Assembly: GCF_001006005.1 (NCBI RefSeq)
Contig: NZ_CP011254.1
Coordinates: forward strand, 3,596,001 to 3,660,000
Length of the DNA stretch: 64,000 bases
From: Serratia fonticola
GTDB lineage: Bacteria; Pseudomonadota; Gammaproteobacteria; Enterobacterales; Enterobacteriaceae
Direction: 5' to 3'
The position numbers and the translations under genes were made by a program. The notes under the pieces were generated by a model, which saw nothing but the letters and a program-made list of their open reading frames with translations, was not told the origin of the DNA and searched no databases. The number at the start of each line of letters is the position of its first letter. Within the stretch, counting starts at the first letter, position 1. Shown here piece after piece: positions 18,886-27,288 of this stretch.

Positions 18886-20205
18886 ATGCTCAAGGTTGCT
18901 CTCTGGTTGGTTCTATCTCTGTTTTCAGGGAGCGGGATGATAATTTATGCTTTGCAACAGCAATATGAAGAGCAATCAGTTACCTATCGTATTTTATATC
19001 GTGAGGTTACGGTTAAATTATCCCAGCTTGAGACGGTGCTTTCCTTACTGTCGGTGTCCAGCGATCCCGCCATCGTCCAGCAAAAATTCCCGCAGATTGT
19101 GGCTTGGAAACGTATGCCACAGGCACAGCCAATCCCGACTTTAACGCCAACGGGAGAGGGAACTTACTGGCTGGCACACCAACATTTTGCGTTGTTGATC
19201 GATCCTGCGCTGCTATTTACGGACATTCCACAGCGTCATGATTTCCGGCAGATCGGCCTGAGCTGGCACAACAAACCTTTATTTGAGCAGGGGGATCATG
19301 CTCAACCAGCGTATTGGCAATGGGACAAGTGGATCAGCAGTGCCTCTCAGCCTTTTGCATTATCCGCCCGAAACGACCCTGATTGGGCGCGTTTGCCTTG
19401 GTTGCTGTTATTGCTGCTGCCGGTTTTCTGGGCTGGTGTCGTCTATTTTATCGACCAATACCGTATTCAAAAACGCCAACGCAATATTGCCGTTTTGCGT
19501 GAACACTTCTCGCAATTGACGCGGCTTAACGCCATGGGGGAAATCACGGCCAGTATGGTTCACGAACTCAACCAGCCGCTGACTGCGGTGTTAAGTTATA
19601 ACCAGGCTGCCCTGCGCCTGTTAGATCAACAGCAGCAGGATAAAGCCGTGCCGTTGCTTGATGCGGCAGTGATACAAATCAAACGCATCAGCACGTTGCT
19701 GCTGCAATTTCGGCAAAAGTTGGCGCATGAGCAGGTAGTATTGCAAGAGGTCAATCTGCATAAGGTCTGGTTGCGCGTCACTATGCTGCTGGAAGATGAG
19801 ATCAACAAGGGCAAGGTCAGGATCGTTAACCGGATGCCCGATGCGTTACCCACTCTACGAGCCGATCCTCTCTGGGTTGAACAAATCTTCCATAACATAG
19901 TGACCAACGCCATTCAGGCACAACAGCCCAATCAGCCGGAGCCAGGTTGGGTGGCAATCGATGCTGAATACTCGAAGCAAGGGATCCAACTGATGATTAC
20001 CGATGGTGGGCCAGGGCTTTCTGAACCCGCATTACAACAGGTCTTTATTCCCTTCTTCACGACTCGCCAAGAGGGATTGGGGCTGGGCATGGCGCTGACG
20101 GAAACTCTGGTGCAGCGCCTGAACGGCACTATTACGGTGGAAAATATGGCCGATCAGGGGGCGCGTTTTACCCTGTGGTTTCCCTTTAACACTCAGGAGG
20201 AGTGA
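18886..20205 (+). CDS. Membrane sensor histidine kinase
   Basis: A 439-residue kinase. A first membrane helix (about 3-22), a periplasmic sensing region of about 150 residues with no recognised domain, and a second helix (about 170-190) precede the dimerisation domain. The phospho-accepting His226 is in ASMVHELNQPLTAV. The ATPase has an N box (FHNIVTNAIQA), a G1 box (ITDGGPGL) and a G2 box (GLGLGMAL). The H-box type is that of FixL/DctB-like kinases. The stop codon overlaps the start of the response regulator gene (TGATG). The ligand is unknown. Confidence 0.9.
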   Translation: MLKVALWLVLSLFSGSGMIIYALQQQYEEQSVTYRILYREVTVKLSQLETVLSLLSVSSDPAIVQQKFPQIVAWKRMPQAQPIPTLTPTGEGTYWLAHQHFALLIDPALLFTDIPQRHDFRQIGLSWHNKPLFEQGDHAQPAYWQWDKWISSASQPFALSARNDPDWARLPWLLLLLLPVFWAGVVYFIDQYRIQKRQRNIAVLREHFSQLTRLNAMGEITASMVHELNQPLTAVLSYNQAALRLLDQQQQDKAVPLLDAAVIQIKRISTLLLQFRQKLAHEQVVLQEVNLHKVWLRVTMLLEDEINKGKVRIVNRMPDALPTLRADPLWVEQIFHNIVTNAIQAQQPNQPEPGWVAIDAEYSKQGIQLMITDGGPGLSEPALQQVFIPFFTTRQEGLGLGMALTETLVQRLNGTITVENMADQGARFTLWFPFNTQEE

Positions 20206-20828
20206 TGGAACAGTTTATTTATCTGATTGATGACGATCGGGCCATCCGTAGTTCGCTAACTTCACTATTGGCAACCATGGGCTGGCAAACGCTGGCTTAT
20301 GAAAATAGTCTGGATTTTCAACAGCGGATGGGGGAACCGCAGGCGCTGTGCGGTTGCTTGCTGCTGGATATTCGTATGCCGGGCAAAAGCGGCATCACGC
20401 TACTGGAAGAGTGGCAACAACAGGGTCTGGAGATCCCCGTTATCATCATGACCGGCCACGGAAATATTGATTTATGTCGGCGGGCCTTCAAAAACGGGGC
20501 TTTTGAATTCTTGACCAAGCCCATTGATGCCGATCTGTTGATCGAAACTGTTGCTGGGGCATTGGAACATCAGCGAATGTTGCAACAACAGCGGCAAGCA
20601 ACTGCCGAGTTGCAAGAGAGGCTCAATGCGCTGTCAGCCCGGGAACTGGAGGTCACTGGGCTGATTATGCAAGGGAAATCCAGTAAGGAAATTGCTCAGG
20701 AGCTGGAGCTTTCACCGCGCACGGTAGAGGCCCATCGCGCCAATTTATTTGCCAAGCTGGCGATCAACTCGTCGGTGAAGTTAATGAAAGTCTATGGTGA
20801 GCTGTTTTCTTCAACAAGAGTTAAGTAA
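20205..20828 (+). CDS. FixJ/NarL-type response regulator
   Basis: A 207-residue two-domain regulator. The receiver domain (1-120) has acidic residues in LIDDDRAIR, the phosphorylated Asp55 in LLLDIRMPGKSG, Thr in IMTGHG and Lys in FLTKPID. The LuxR-type helix-turn-helix is at about 140-200 (LSARELEVTGLIMQGKSSKEIAQELELSPRTVEAHRANLFAKL). The ATG at 20205 has a strong CAGGAGG site and overlaps the kinase stop, so the two are translationally coupled. It likely controls the outer membrane gene 110 bases downstream. Confidence 0.91.
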   Translation: MEQFIYLIDDDRAIRSSLTSLLATMGWQTLAYENSLDFQQRMGEPQALCGCLLLDIRMPGKSGITLLEEWQQQGLEIPVIIMTGHGNIDLCRRAFKNGAFEFLTKPIDADLLIETVAGALEHQRMLQQQRQATAELQERLNALSARELEVTGLIMQGKSSKEIAQELELSPRTVEAHRANLFAKLAINSSVKLMKVYGELFSSTRVK

Positions 20829-20829
20829 A

Positions 20830-20851
20830 AATACCTAGAGCCTTAGGTATT
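20830..20851 (+). terminator. Hairpin after the two-component operon
   Basis: AATACCTA-N6-TAGGTATT, directly after the response regulator stop. It could be a weak terminator or a regulator site before the outer membrane gene; the T-run is short. Confidence 0.4.
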
Positions 20852-20937
20852 CAACCGAATTGCGACACTTTTGCGCGTTGGTTATTTTAGCTGAACCTTC
20901 ATTGTTCTTCATAAATAACCTTTCAAGCGAGGATCGC

Positions 20938-21621
20938 ATGAATATTAAACCTCTGGTACTGCTGGTTTCCCTCTCCGTTGTTTCCGGTAATGTTTTAGCC
21001 GATGATTATTTAGAGGGATACTATGGGGCGATAAAACTATTGCACGCCAGACAGTCGGCAGAAGATATGGATACCAGCAGCCGCCCAGGCGTGGGTGATT
21101 TTGTCAGCGGTGACGAAAAGCATAATTTCTATAACGGGGCCATCGCCGCAGGCTATCAATTTGGCAATGGCTGGCGCAGTGAGGCAGAGTATGTGTTCAA
21201 AAAGAAAAGCGAATACACCAGCGGCTCAACCACCTTTGCCAGCAGCTACAATCACCACAAAGTGGACGCTCAGCGCCTGATGCTCAATGCCTATCGTGAC
21301 TACGCGCTAGGGTATGACTTCTCGGTTTATGGCACGGTTGGCCTGGGTATCGCCAAAGTGAAATCCGACGGCTGGCAGGGGAATACCTCGCGCCAATACG
21401 CGGCAAGCACGCAAAATAATCTGGCTTACTCTATTGGCGCAGGGATCAGCTATGCGGCTATGGAGCGGCTCAATCTTGATTTGGGCTACCGCTACGTGGA
21501 TATGGGCAAGATTGAAAGTGGTTACAATAACTTTACCAATGCCCGTGGGTTAAAAGATGAGCAAATGAAAGCGCGCCTGGTTTCCAGTGAGTTTGCCTTA
21601 GGTGTGCGTTACCTGTTCTAA
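20938..21621 (+). CDS. Outer membrane beta-barrel protein (opacity/OmpX-like)
   Basis: A 227-residue protein with a Sec signal peptide (about 1-21, ending NVLA-DDY). The mature part has alternating aromatic/hydrophobic strands such as GWRSEAEYVFKKKSEY, YDFSVYGTVGLGIAKVK, LDLGYRYVDMG and the terminal strand SSEFALGVRYLF, which ends in Phe as outer-membrane barrels do. About eight strands are expected. The start at 20938 follows GCGAGGATC. Its position after a two-component operon suggests regulated expression. No specific porin or adhesin function can be assigned. Confidence 0.8.
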   Translation: MNIKPLVLLVSLSVVSGNVLADDYLEGYYGAIKLLHARQSAEDMDTSSRPGVGDFVSGDEKHNFYNGAIAAGYQFGNGWRSEAEYVFKKKSEYTSGSTTFASSYNHHKVDAQRLMLNAYRDYALGYDFSVYGTVGLGIAKVKSDGWQGNTSRQYAASTQNNLAYSIGAGISYAAMERLNLDLGYRYVDMGKIESGYNNFTNARGLKDEQMKARLVSSEFALGVRYLF

Positions 21622-21848
21622 CCTTATCATTGATACCGGGCCGTGAGTTTCGCCATCGCGGCCTGTACCTGCTGAACAATCCGTCCGGAAGTTCTTCCCC
21701 CTGATAGATCGGAAAAACCATCACTCATACTGCTGTCATGACAGTCACCTCGGTTTTTTGCGGTGAGATAAGTGATAATAGCCGCCATGCGATGCAGATT
21801 AATCATTCTGCCATGCCCTGGCGGCGTGGCGTAGTAGAGGAGTAACCG

Positions 21849-22952
21849 ATGTATCAGGATTTTGACAGTGAGTTGAAGTGGGCCATGCGCCATATGCCAC
21901 GTACCCGCGCGGCAGTAGCGGCGTTACCGGATCTGCACGGCGTGCGCCTGGCGTGTAACATGCACCTGGATCTGAAAATGGCCCCGCTGGTAGCCGGGCT
22001 GTTGGATAAGGGCGCGGCCATTTATCTCACCACCTGTAACCCGACGACGGTGCAGGATGACGTAGTGGCCTGGCTGGAACGTCACGGTGCCCAAGCGCAC
22101 GCCTGGCGTGATATGAGCGATGCCGACTGGTCTGAATCTTTCGACCGAGCGCTGGCCTGGGAGCCGACTCATCTGTGTGAGATGGGAGCCGATCTGACCA
22201 CTCGCCTGCATCAATCTGCCAATGGCCCACAGATCAAGGCTGGGCTGGAAGCGACCGGTTCAGGCATCAGCCGTTTGGGGGGCATCGCGCCACGTTATCC
22301 GATCTTTAACTGGGATGACCTGCCGGTAAAAGAAGGGCTGCATAATCGCCACATGGTTGGGCTGACCGCCTGGCATACTTTCTTCCAGACCACCCATCTG
22401 ACGCTGCATGAAAAATGTGTGGTGGTGATTGGTTATGGGCTGGTAGGCCAGGGCGTAGCCGCTTCTGCCAAGGCTTATGGCGGGCAAGTTATCGTGGCGG
22501 AAATCGATCCGGCCCGGGCTTTGCAAGCGCGCTACGATGGTTGGGCGGTAGTCGATTTAGCCACTGCCGTAGAGCAGGCCGATGTTATTGCCACTGCCAC
22601 CGGAGCCAAAAACGTGCTGTCTGCACGGCACCTGGAGCGGGCCAAGGATGGGATGTTTATCCTCAACGTTGGGCATGTGGCGGAAGAGATCGATGTCGGT
22701 TTCCTGCAAGGCCTTCCGCACAGTGAGCCAATGCCATTTGTGAATGCTTACCAACTGGCAGACAAAACGCTGTATCTGCTGGCCAACGGGTCGATGTTCA
22801 ACCTGACGGCAGGCTACGGTGATAGCCTGAATGCCTTCGATGTGACCCTGGCCGTGATGGCCGCCGGTATCGGGCATATTGTGGGGGCCGGTGAGCAGCA
22901 TGCTGCCGGATTGTACCTGTTGCCGCAATCTGCCTGGCAGCCAGCGCTGTAA
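21849..22952 (+). CDS. Adenosylhomocysteinase-like NAD-binding protein (divergent, shortened)
   Basis: A 367-residue homologue of S-adenosylhomocysteine hydrolase, shorter than the usual 430-480. Aligned by eye it keeps LACNMHLDLKMAPL, the CN-TT-QD segment, the Asp of CEMGADL, the Glu of LEATGSG, a Lys (LPVKEG) and the NAD motif VVIGYGLVGQGVA with EIDPARALQA. The position of the catalytic Asp four residues after that Lys is His (KEGLH), and the canonical Cys position is Val. The C-terminal Lys/Tyr NAD-binding tail is missing. It is probably a related enzyme with another substrate. Enterobacteria normally dispose of SAH through Pfs/LuxS. Confidence 0.72.
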   Translation: MYQDFDSELKWAMRHMPRTRAAVAALPDLHGVRLACNMHLDLKMAPLVAGLLDKGAAIYLTTCNPTTVQDDVVAWLERHGAQAHAWRDMSDADWSESFDRALAWEPTHLCEMGADLTTRLHQSANGPQIKAGLEATGSGISRLGGIAPRYPIFNWDDLPVKEGLHNRHMVGLTAWHTFFQTTHLTLHEKCVVVIGYGLVGQGVAASAKAYGGQVIVAEIDPARALQARYDGWAVVDLATAVEQADVIATATGAKNVLSARHLERAKDGMFILNVGHVAEEIDVGFLQGLPHSEPMPFVNAYQLADKTLYLLANGSMFNLTAGYGDSLNAFDVTLAVMAAGIGHIVGAGEQHAAGLYLLPQSAWQPAL

Positions 22953-22958
22953 CTTTTA

Positions 22959-22991
22959 CCCTGCGGGCGTACAACCCAGTACGCTCGCGGG
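22959..22991 (+). terminator. Possible terminator hairpin before pbpG
   Basis: CCCTGCGGGCGTA pairs imperfectly with TACGCTCGCGGG, just after the preceding stop codon. There is no clear T-run. Confidence 0.35.
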
Positions 22992-23114
22992 TTGCATAAA
23001 TTTTGCGCCGATAGATTTTGTCACAAATCGCTACTCACAATCACAGTGCAATTCTATACCCCTCACTTATAATTCAACGCAGTCGGTTCTCTCCTCCGTT
23101 ACAGAGTAATACAT

Positions 23115-24038
23115 GTGAAAATCCGTGTTTTGGTTCTAACCCTGCTCGCGTTGCAAGCCGGTACTGGACTGGTGCCGAGTGCATTAGCCAGCAATAAAAC
23201 CGCCGCAGTGCAGGCCTCCCAGCCTGAGTTGGCTTCTGGCAGTGCCATGGTGCTGGATATGCAAACGCATCGGGTGATTTATTCACGTAACCCCGATGAA
23301 GTGGTGCCTATCGCCTCGATCACCAAGCTGATGACGGCGATGGTGACGTTGGATGCCCGCCTGCCGCTGGACGAAATGCTGTCGGTCGATATCAGCCAGA
23401 CGCCAGAAATGAAAGGGGTCTACTCCCGGGTGCGGTTGAACAGCGAAATCAGCCGCAAGGATATGTTGCTGTTGGCGCTGATGTCGTCGGAAAACCGGGC
23501 CGCGGCCAGCTTGGCGCATCATTATCCAGGGGGCTATAACGCCTTTATCAAGGCGATGAATGCCAAGGCGAAAGCGCTAGGCATGACTAATACCCGTTAC
23601 GTTGAACCGACCGGGCTATCGATTCATAACGTGTCCACTGCGCGTGACCTGACCAAGCTGATGTTGGCGACCAAGCAGTACCCGCTGATCGGCCAGTTGA
23701 GCACCACTACCGAACGGATGGCGACCTTCAAGGATCCCAACTATACGCTGCCGTTTCGCAATACCAACCATCTGGTCTACAACCAGAAATGGAATATCCA
23801 GCTGACCAAAACCGGCTTTACCAACCAGGCCGGGCATTGCCTGGCGATGCGTACCGTGATCGGTAACCGCTCCGTTTCGCTGGTGGTGTTGGACGCCTTT
23901 GGCAAATATACCCATTTTGCGGACGCTAGCCGCCTGCGTACCTGGATTGAAACCGGCAAAGTAACGCCGATCCCGGCGGCGGCACGGGATTATCGCCGCC
24001 AGAAAGATGCCGCCTTGGCGAAGAATGACACGGAATAA
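23115..24038 (+). CDS. pbpG: D-alanyl-D-alanine endopeptidase PbpG (PBP7)
   Basis: A 307-residue periplasmic low-molecular-mass penicillin-binding protein that cleaves D-Ala-meso-DAP crosslinks in peptidoglycan. It has a signal peptide (about 1-25, ending ALA-SNKTA). The active-site motifs are SITK (in [13 protein letters not shown]), SEN (in [18 protein letters not shown]) and KTG (in [17 protein letters not shown]). The GTG at 23115 is the only start giving the full signal sequence; the nearby ATG is followed at once by a stop. Length and order of motifs match E. coli PbpG. It is followed by a terminator. Confidence 0.93.
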   Translation: MKIRVLVLTLLALQAGTGLVPSALASNKTAAVQASQPELASGSAMVLDMQTHRVIYSRNPDEVVPIASITKLMTAMVTLDARLPLDEMLSVDISQTPEMKGVYSRVRLNSEISRKDMLLLALMSSENRAAASLAHHYPGGYNAFIKAMNAKAKALGMTNTRYVEPTGLSIHNVSTARDLTKLMLATKQYPLIGQLSTTTERMATFKDPNYTLPFRNTNHLVYNQKWNIQLTKTGFTNQAGHCLAMRTVIGNRSVSLVVLDAFGKYTHFADASRLRTWIETGKVTPIPAAARDYRRQKDAALAKNDTE

Positions 24039-24050
24039 AACGTGACTTAT

Positions 24051-24077
24051 TAGCCTGCCGCCTGTCGCGGCAGGCTA
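24051..24077 (+). terminator. Hairpin terminator after pbpG
   Basis: TAGCCTGCCGC-N5-GCGGCAGGCTA, a perfect 11-bp stem 12 bases after the pbpG stop. A T-run is lacking, so termination may be weak. Confidence 0.6.
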
Positions 24078-24214
24078 TCACTGTCCCCTTCTGCAAAATT
24101 CACGACTTAAGCCCGCAGCTACAGTAAAATCATTAAGATTTTCCCTCTTCATGTTTTCAACCCGCTATGCTAAACCGGTATGGCTATCCCACCCTTTGAT
24201 AAGGAAAGTGCATT

Positions 24215-25135
24215 TTGGCAGGCAGTAGCTTATTAACCCTGATCGACGACATCGCTTCGTTACTGGATGATGTTTCACTGATGACGAAAATGGCGGCCAA
24301 AAAGACCGCCGGGGTACTGGGAGACGATCTGGCGCTCAATGCCCAACAGGTCAGCGGTGTTAAGGCCGATCGTGAAATCCCCGTGGTGTGGAAGGTGGCC
24401 AAGGGCTCGTTTATCAACAAGACGATCCTGGTACCGCTGGCATTGCTGATCAGCGCTTTTGCCCCTTGGGCGATTACACCGCTGCTGATGGTCGGTGGGG
24501 CTTACCTTTGCTATGAAGGGTTTGAAAAGGTTTACCACAGCCTGACGCACCGCAAGGGCGCAGAGGCAGAAGAGAAAGCGGAACTGGATACCAGTGAGGA
24601 CGTTGCGGTCTATGAACAGCGCAAAATCAAAGGCGCCATTCGTACCGACTTTGTACTCTCCGCCGAGATTATTGCCATCACGCTGGGGACCGTAGCCGGA
24701 GCCACCTTTAGCCAGCAGGTGATAGTGCTGTGTGGCATCGCCATTGTGATGACGGTTGGGGTATACGGCATCGTGGCAGGCATCGTCAAGCTGGACGATC
24801 TGGGGTTTTACTTAGCTCGTAAGAGTAGCGCGTTAGCACAATCGTTAGGGCGCGGTATCGTCAGTGCGGCACCTTATCTGATGAAAACGCTGTCGGTGGT
24901 GGGGACCCTGGCCATGTTTATGGTGGGGGGCGGGATTTTGACCCACGGCTTACCGCCTGTGCATCACCTGTTTACCGACTGGGCGAGTTATTCTGCGGTG
25001 GTACCTGGCGTAGGTGCGATCCTGGGGGGCCTCACCCCTACGCTGCTGAATGCAGTGTTTGGCCTGATCGCCGGTGGCGTTGTGATGCTGGTGGTCTCTG
25101 GGATTAGTTCGGTGCGGGCTCGTTTTAAGGCTTGA
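24215..25135 (+). CDS. yedI: DUF808 family inner membrane protein YedI
   Basis: A 306-residue protein with a soluble N-terminal third ([42 protein letters not shown] start) and several membrane helices from about residue 70. It agrees closely with E. coli YedI. Translation must begin at the TTG at 24215, which is correctly spaced from AAGGAAAG; no ATG exists near the conserved start. The function is unknown. A strong hairpin follows. Confidence 0.9.
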   Translation: MAGSSLLTLIDDIASLLDDVSLMTKMAAKKTAGVLGDDLALNAQQVSGVKADREIPVVWKVAKGSFINKTILVPLALLISAFAPWAITPLLMVGGAYLCYEGFEKVYHSLTHRKGAEAEEKAELDTSEDVAVYEQRKIKGAIRTDFVLSAEIIAITLGTVAGATFSQQVIVLCGIAIVMTVGVYGIVAGIVKLDDLGFYLARKSSALAQSLGRGIVSAAPYLMKTLSVVGTLAMFMVGGGILTHGLPPVHHLFTDWASYSAVVPGVGAILGGLTPTLLNAVFGLIAGGVVMLVVSGISSVRARFKA

Positions 25136-25151
25136 TGCCGCAGATTAATGA

Positions 25152-25184
25152 CCAACCCCCGAAATGTGTTTTTTCGGGGGTTGG
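25152..25184. terminator. Strong hairpin downstream of yedI
   Basis: CCAACCCCCGAAA-N7-TTTCGGGGGTTGG, a perfect 13-bp stem. The T-rich loop and lack of a trailing T-run make it unusual, but its position between convergent genes suggests a bidirectional stop. Confidence 0.65.
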
Positions 25185-25255
25185 TAGTGAACTCAGAAAA
25201 GTTGGGGCTTTTTTAACGTTGGCGCTGTCGGCAACAGGGCGTTTTGCCGGCAGGT

Positions 25256-25447
25256 TTAGCATTCGCTGTAAAGTTGCGGATTGTGGGGCTCAGGGAAGTT
25301 TTTCCCTTTGGTGATTTTCCCATCACGCAACTCAAACTCCCCGGTCAATAATTTCTGGTTCACAACCTGGGTCGCAGCCATCTGCATCATCAGGCGCTGA
25401 CGGGCCAATATTTTGTTAACCACAGGTTTTTCAGCAAGTAATGACAT
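25256..25447 (-). CDS. Small hypothetical protein, 63 aa
   Basis: A 63-residue basic protein with a helical, Gln/Met-rich N-terminal half (NKILARQRLMMQMAATQ) and a hydrophilic C-terminal half. I do not recognise it. The ATG at 25447 has a very good ribosome site (GGGAGGGG) lying inside the end of the preceding gene, which it overlaps by 17 bases in another frame. Coupled translation with that gene is therefore likely. The frame is open a little further upstream, but that start has no comparable ribosome site. Confidence 0.55.
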   Translation of the reverse strand: MSLLAEKPVVNKILARQRLMMQMAATQVVNQKLLTGEFELRDGKITKGKNFPEPHNPQLYSEC

Positions 25448-25970
25448 AACCCCTCCCATCTGCGCACAGTCCGTTATAAGCATGCCAGCCAGCTGGCAAT
25501 CGACAGAGTCTGGTATGACTTTGGGCCCTTTGCGGGTTCCGTAACCCTAGCAGGCTATTATAGATGACGACCAGATCAACTTTGCGTTCACTGTGAACAT
25601 CAGGCGCTGCATAGAACAAATATCCACCAGGTTTGCAAACACTATAATGAAGTCTCACCAGCTTGGCAACGTTGAACAAGACCCTGGATCCGTTTTCACC
25701 CGGCAACGGCACGTGTCTAAATTGGCCGTATTCTTCAGGTACGCTCAGAGCGTCGAAAAAGATTTCTACCATACCATTGGACGGAAAAGGTATGTCAGGC
25801 ACGTTGATACCGTAGCCTTTGGTTCGAGCCTCTGTCGCTGTGGCTATTTTGTTGAACACCACAAGAAATAGCTTGCCTCCAACTTCAAATGTACCAGTGA
25901 CGTAGGGCTTTCCGTAGTCTCGGTTGATTTCCAAAGGATACGGAAGAGTTAGGTGATGAATTGAGGCCAT
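25431..25970 (-). CDS. Hypothetical protein, 179 aa
   Basis: A soluble protein without signal peptide or membrane segment. The N-terminal half has alternating hydrophobic residues suggestive of beta structure (GKPYVTGTFEVGGKLFLVVF). The last 25 residues (LPAGWHAYNGLCADGRGYVITC) are Gly/Cys/aromatic-rich. I cannot assign a family. It is the first gene of a two-gene unit with the 63-residue protein, whose start lies inside its 3' end. Codon use looks ordinary for the window apart from a somewhat higher AT share. Confidence 0.6.
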   Translation of the reverse strand: MASIHHLTLPYPLEINRDYGKPYVTGTFEVGGKLFLVVFNKIATATEARTKGYGINVPDIPFPSNGMVEIFFDALSVPEEYGQFRHVPLPGENGSRVLFNVAKLVRLHYSVCKPGGYLFYAAPDVHSERKVDLVVIYNSLLGLRNPQRAQSHTRLCRLPAGWHAYNGLCADGRGYVITC

Positions 25971-26141
25971 CCTGTGCTCTCTTTAACGTAGCAATGAAGG
26001 CATTCAACACGATTTTTAGCGGTTTTTGACAACAATATTAGAGAGTTGGGAAGCGGCTCGAAAATAATCTGAGCTCATTGATATGCTTACATCACTGCAG
26101 AGTAATGCAGGGCGCATTGAAGCGCCCAATGGTGGTGAGAA

Positions 26142-26225
26142 CTAGAAGATCAGTTTGAACACACCGGTAATGGTCAGTAGGCCAACAATAAAGATAATCG
26201 CAATAATCCACAGAAAAATTTTCAT
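26142..26225 (-). CDS. yohP: Small membrane protein YohP, 27 aa
   Basis: A 27-residue single-helix protein (starts MKIFLWIIAIIFIVGLL, then TGVFKLIF) that matches E. coli YohP in length, in the Lys2 and C-terminal KxIF ends, and in the GLL..TGVFK core. It has GGGAGAGACGG upstream as ribosome site. In E. coli YohP is a stress-induced inner membrane protein whose mRNA is reported to reach the membrane before translation. No neighbour overlaps it; it stands alone in the gap between the unknown pair and a GNAT gene. Confidence 0.88.
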   Translation of the reverse strand: MKIFLWIIAIIFIVGLLTITGVFKLIF

Positions 26226-26335
26226 CCGTCTCTCCCGACTGTTTATGTTTAGTGAATGCGTGAATGCACGCTGAGATCGCTAAGCCACGACAGAATTAAC
26301 TATAGATGAAAATCAGCAGCTTGCCCGGAAAGGGC

Positions 26336-26884
26336 CTAAGGCAGCGTATGGCTGCCGCCATTCAGTGGCCGCTGCATAATGTGGGTATCCAGCCAACCGC
26401 CAAATTTAAACCCGACGCCGCTTAGGGTGCCGATGCTGGTGAAGCCTAGCTTGCGGTGCAGGGCAAGGGAGCCTGCATTGCCAGCAGCATCGCCAATCGT
26501 TGCCAGCATTTGCCGCCACGGGCCGTGTTCACAGCGGGCAATCAATGCGCCGAGTAATGTCTTGCCAATACCGTGCCCTTGCAGGCCTTCGGCAACATAG
26601 ACCGAATTCTCGATGGTGTAGCGATAAGCCGGTCGTGGCCGATACGGCGTGGCATAGCAATAGCCCACGACGCGGTCTTGCATCTTCGCCACCAGCCATG
26701 GCAACCCAGCAGCCAAGACGTTGTGGCGGCGCTGTTGCATCTCCTCCAACGTTGGGGGCGTTTCTTCGAACGAGGCTGGCCCGTAAAGCACATGATGAGC
26801 ATAAATTTGTTGAATGGCCGCCATATCCTCAGTGCTGGCATCGGAGACGCTTAGCGTTGCCAGCGGTGGGGTTGCAAGTGACAT
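26336..26884 (-). CDS. GNAT acetyltransferase, phosphinothricin/methionine-sulfone type
   Basis: A 182-residue acetyl-CoA-dependent N-acetyltransferase. The start (DASTEDMAAIQQIYAHHVLYGPASFEETPP) and PRPAYRYTIENSVYVAEGLQGHGIGKTLL contain the family's substrate loop and acetyl-CoA-binding R/Q-x-x-G-x-G/A segment. Close relatives such as E. coli MnaT acetylate methionine sulfone/sulfoximine and phosphinothricin-like amino acids; the present substrate is inferred only. The ATG at 26884 has GGGAGCACT upstream. It is a single gene. Confidence 0.83.
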   Translation of the reverse strand: MSLATPPLATLSVSDASTEDMAAIQQIYAHHVLYGPASFEETPPTLEEMQQRRHNVLAAGLPWLVAKMQDRVVGYCYATPYRPRPAYRYTIENSVYVAEGLQGHGIGKTLLGALIARCEHGPWRQMLATIGDAAGNAGSLALHRKLGFTSIGTLSGVGFKFGGWLDTHIMQRPLNGGSHTLP

Positions 26885-27050
26885 AGTGCTCCCTTTTATG
26901 ATGATAAATCAGAGTACCAAGGCATTATGCACCGCGCCTGGCGACAAGATAAATTGGCTTTTTGTCTGGTGGGGATAAGAAAAAATGATGGCATTTTCAT
27001 GCGGAGAAATCTGTTAAGTGAAGAAAGGTATGTTATTGCGTTAGGTGTTG

Positions 27051-27280
27051 CCCCTCACCCTAGCCCTCTCCCACAGGGAGAGGGGACAGAACGTGCCACA
27101 AATCTGTTTCCGTGCCTAACTTCGGCTTCCTATTAGCGAACGGCAACTTACGTGCTATAGATTAACGTCCGCATCTGACTCAAATCATGCCTTGTTAGGT
27201 GAAGTCATAGACCATCTCCCACACCTGACGACGACCCTGCTCTAGCTCCCTCTCCCTGTGGGAGAGGGTTGGGGTGAGGG
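27051..27280. repeat. MITE-like palindromic repeat unit, full copy 2
   Basis: A unit of about 230 bases with the same inverted ends as 17195-17447 but a different, non-duplicated interior. It lies directly beside the 3' end of the MerR gene. The preceding 26885-27050 holds no gene. Confidence 0.72.
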
Positions 27281-27288
27281 CACACAGG

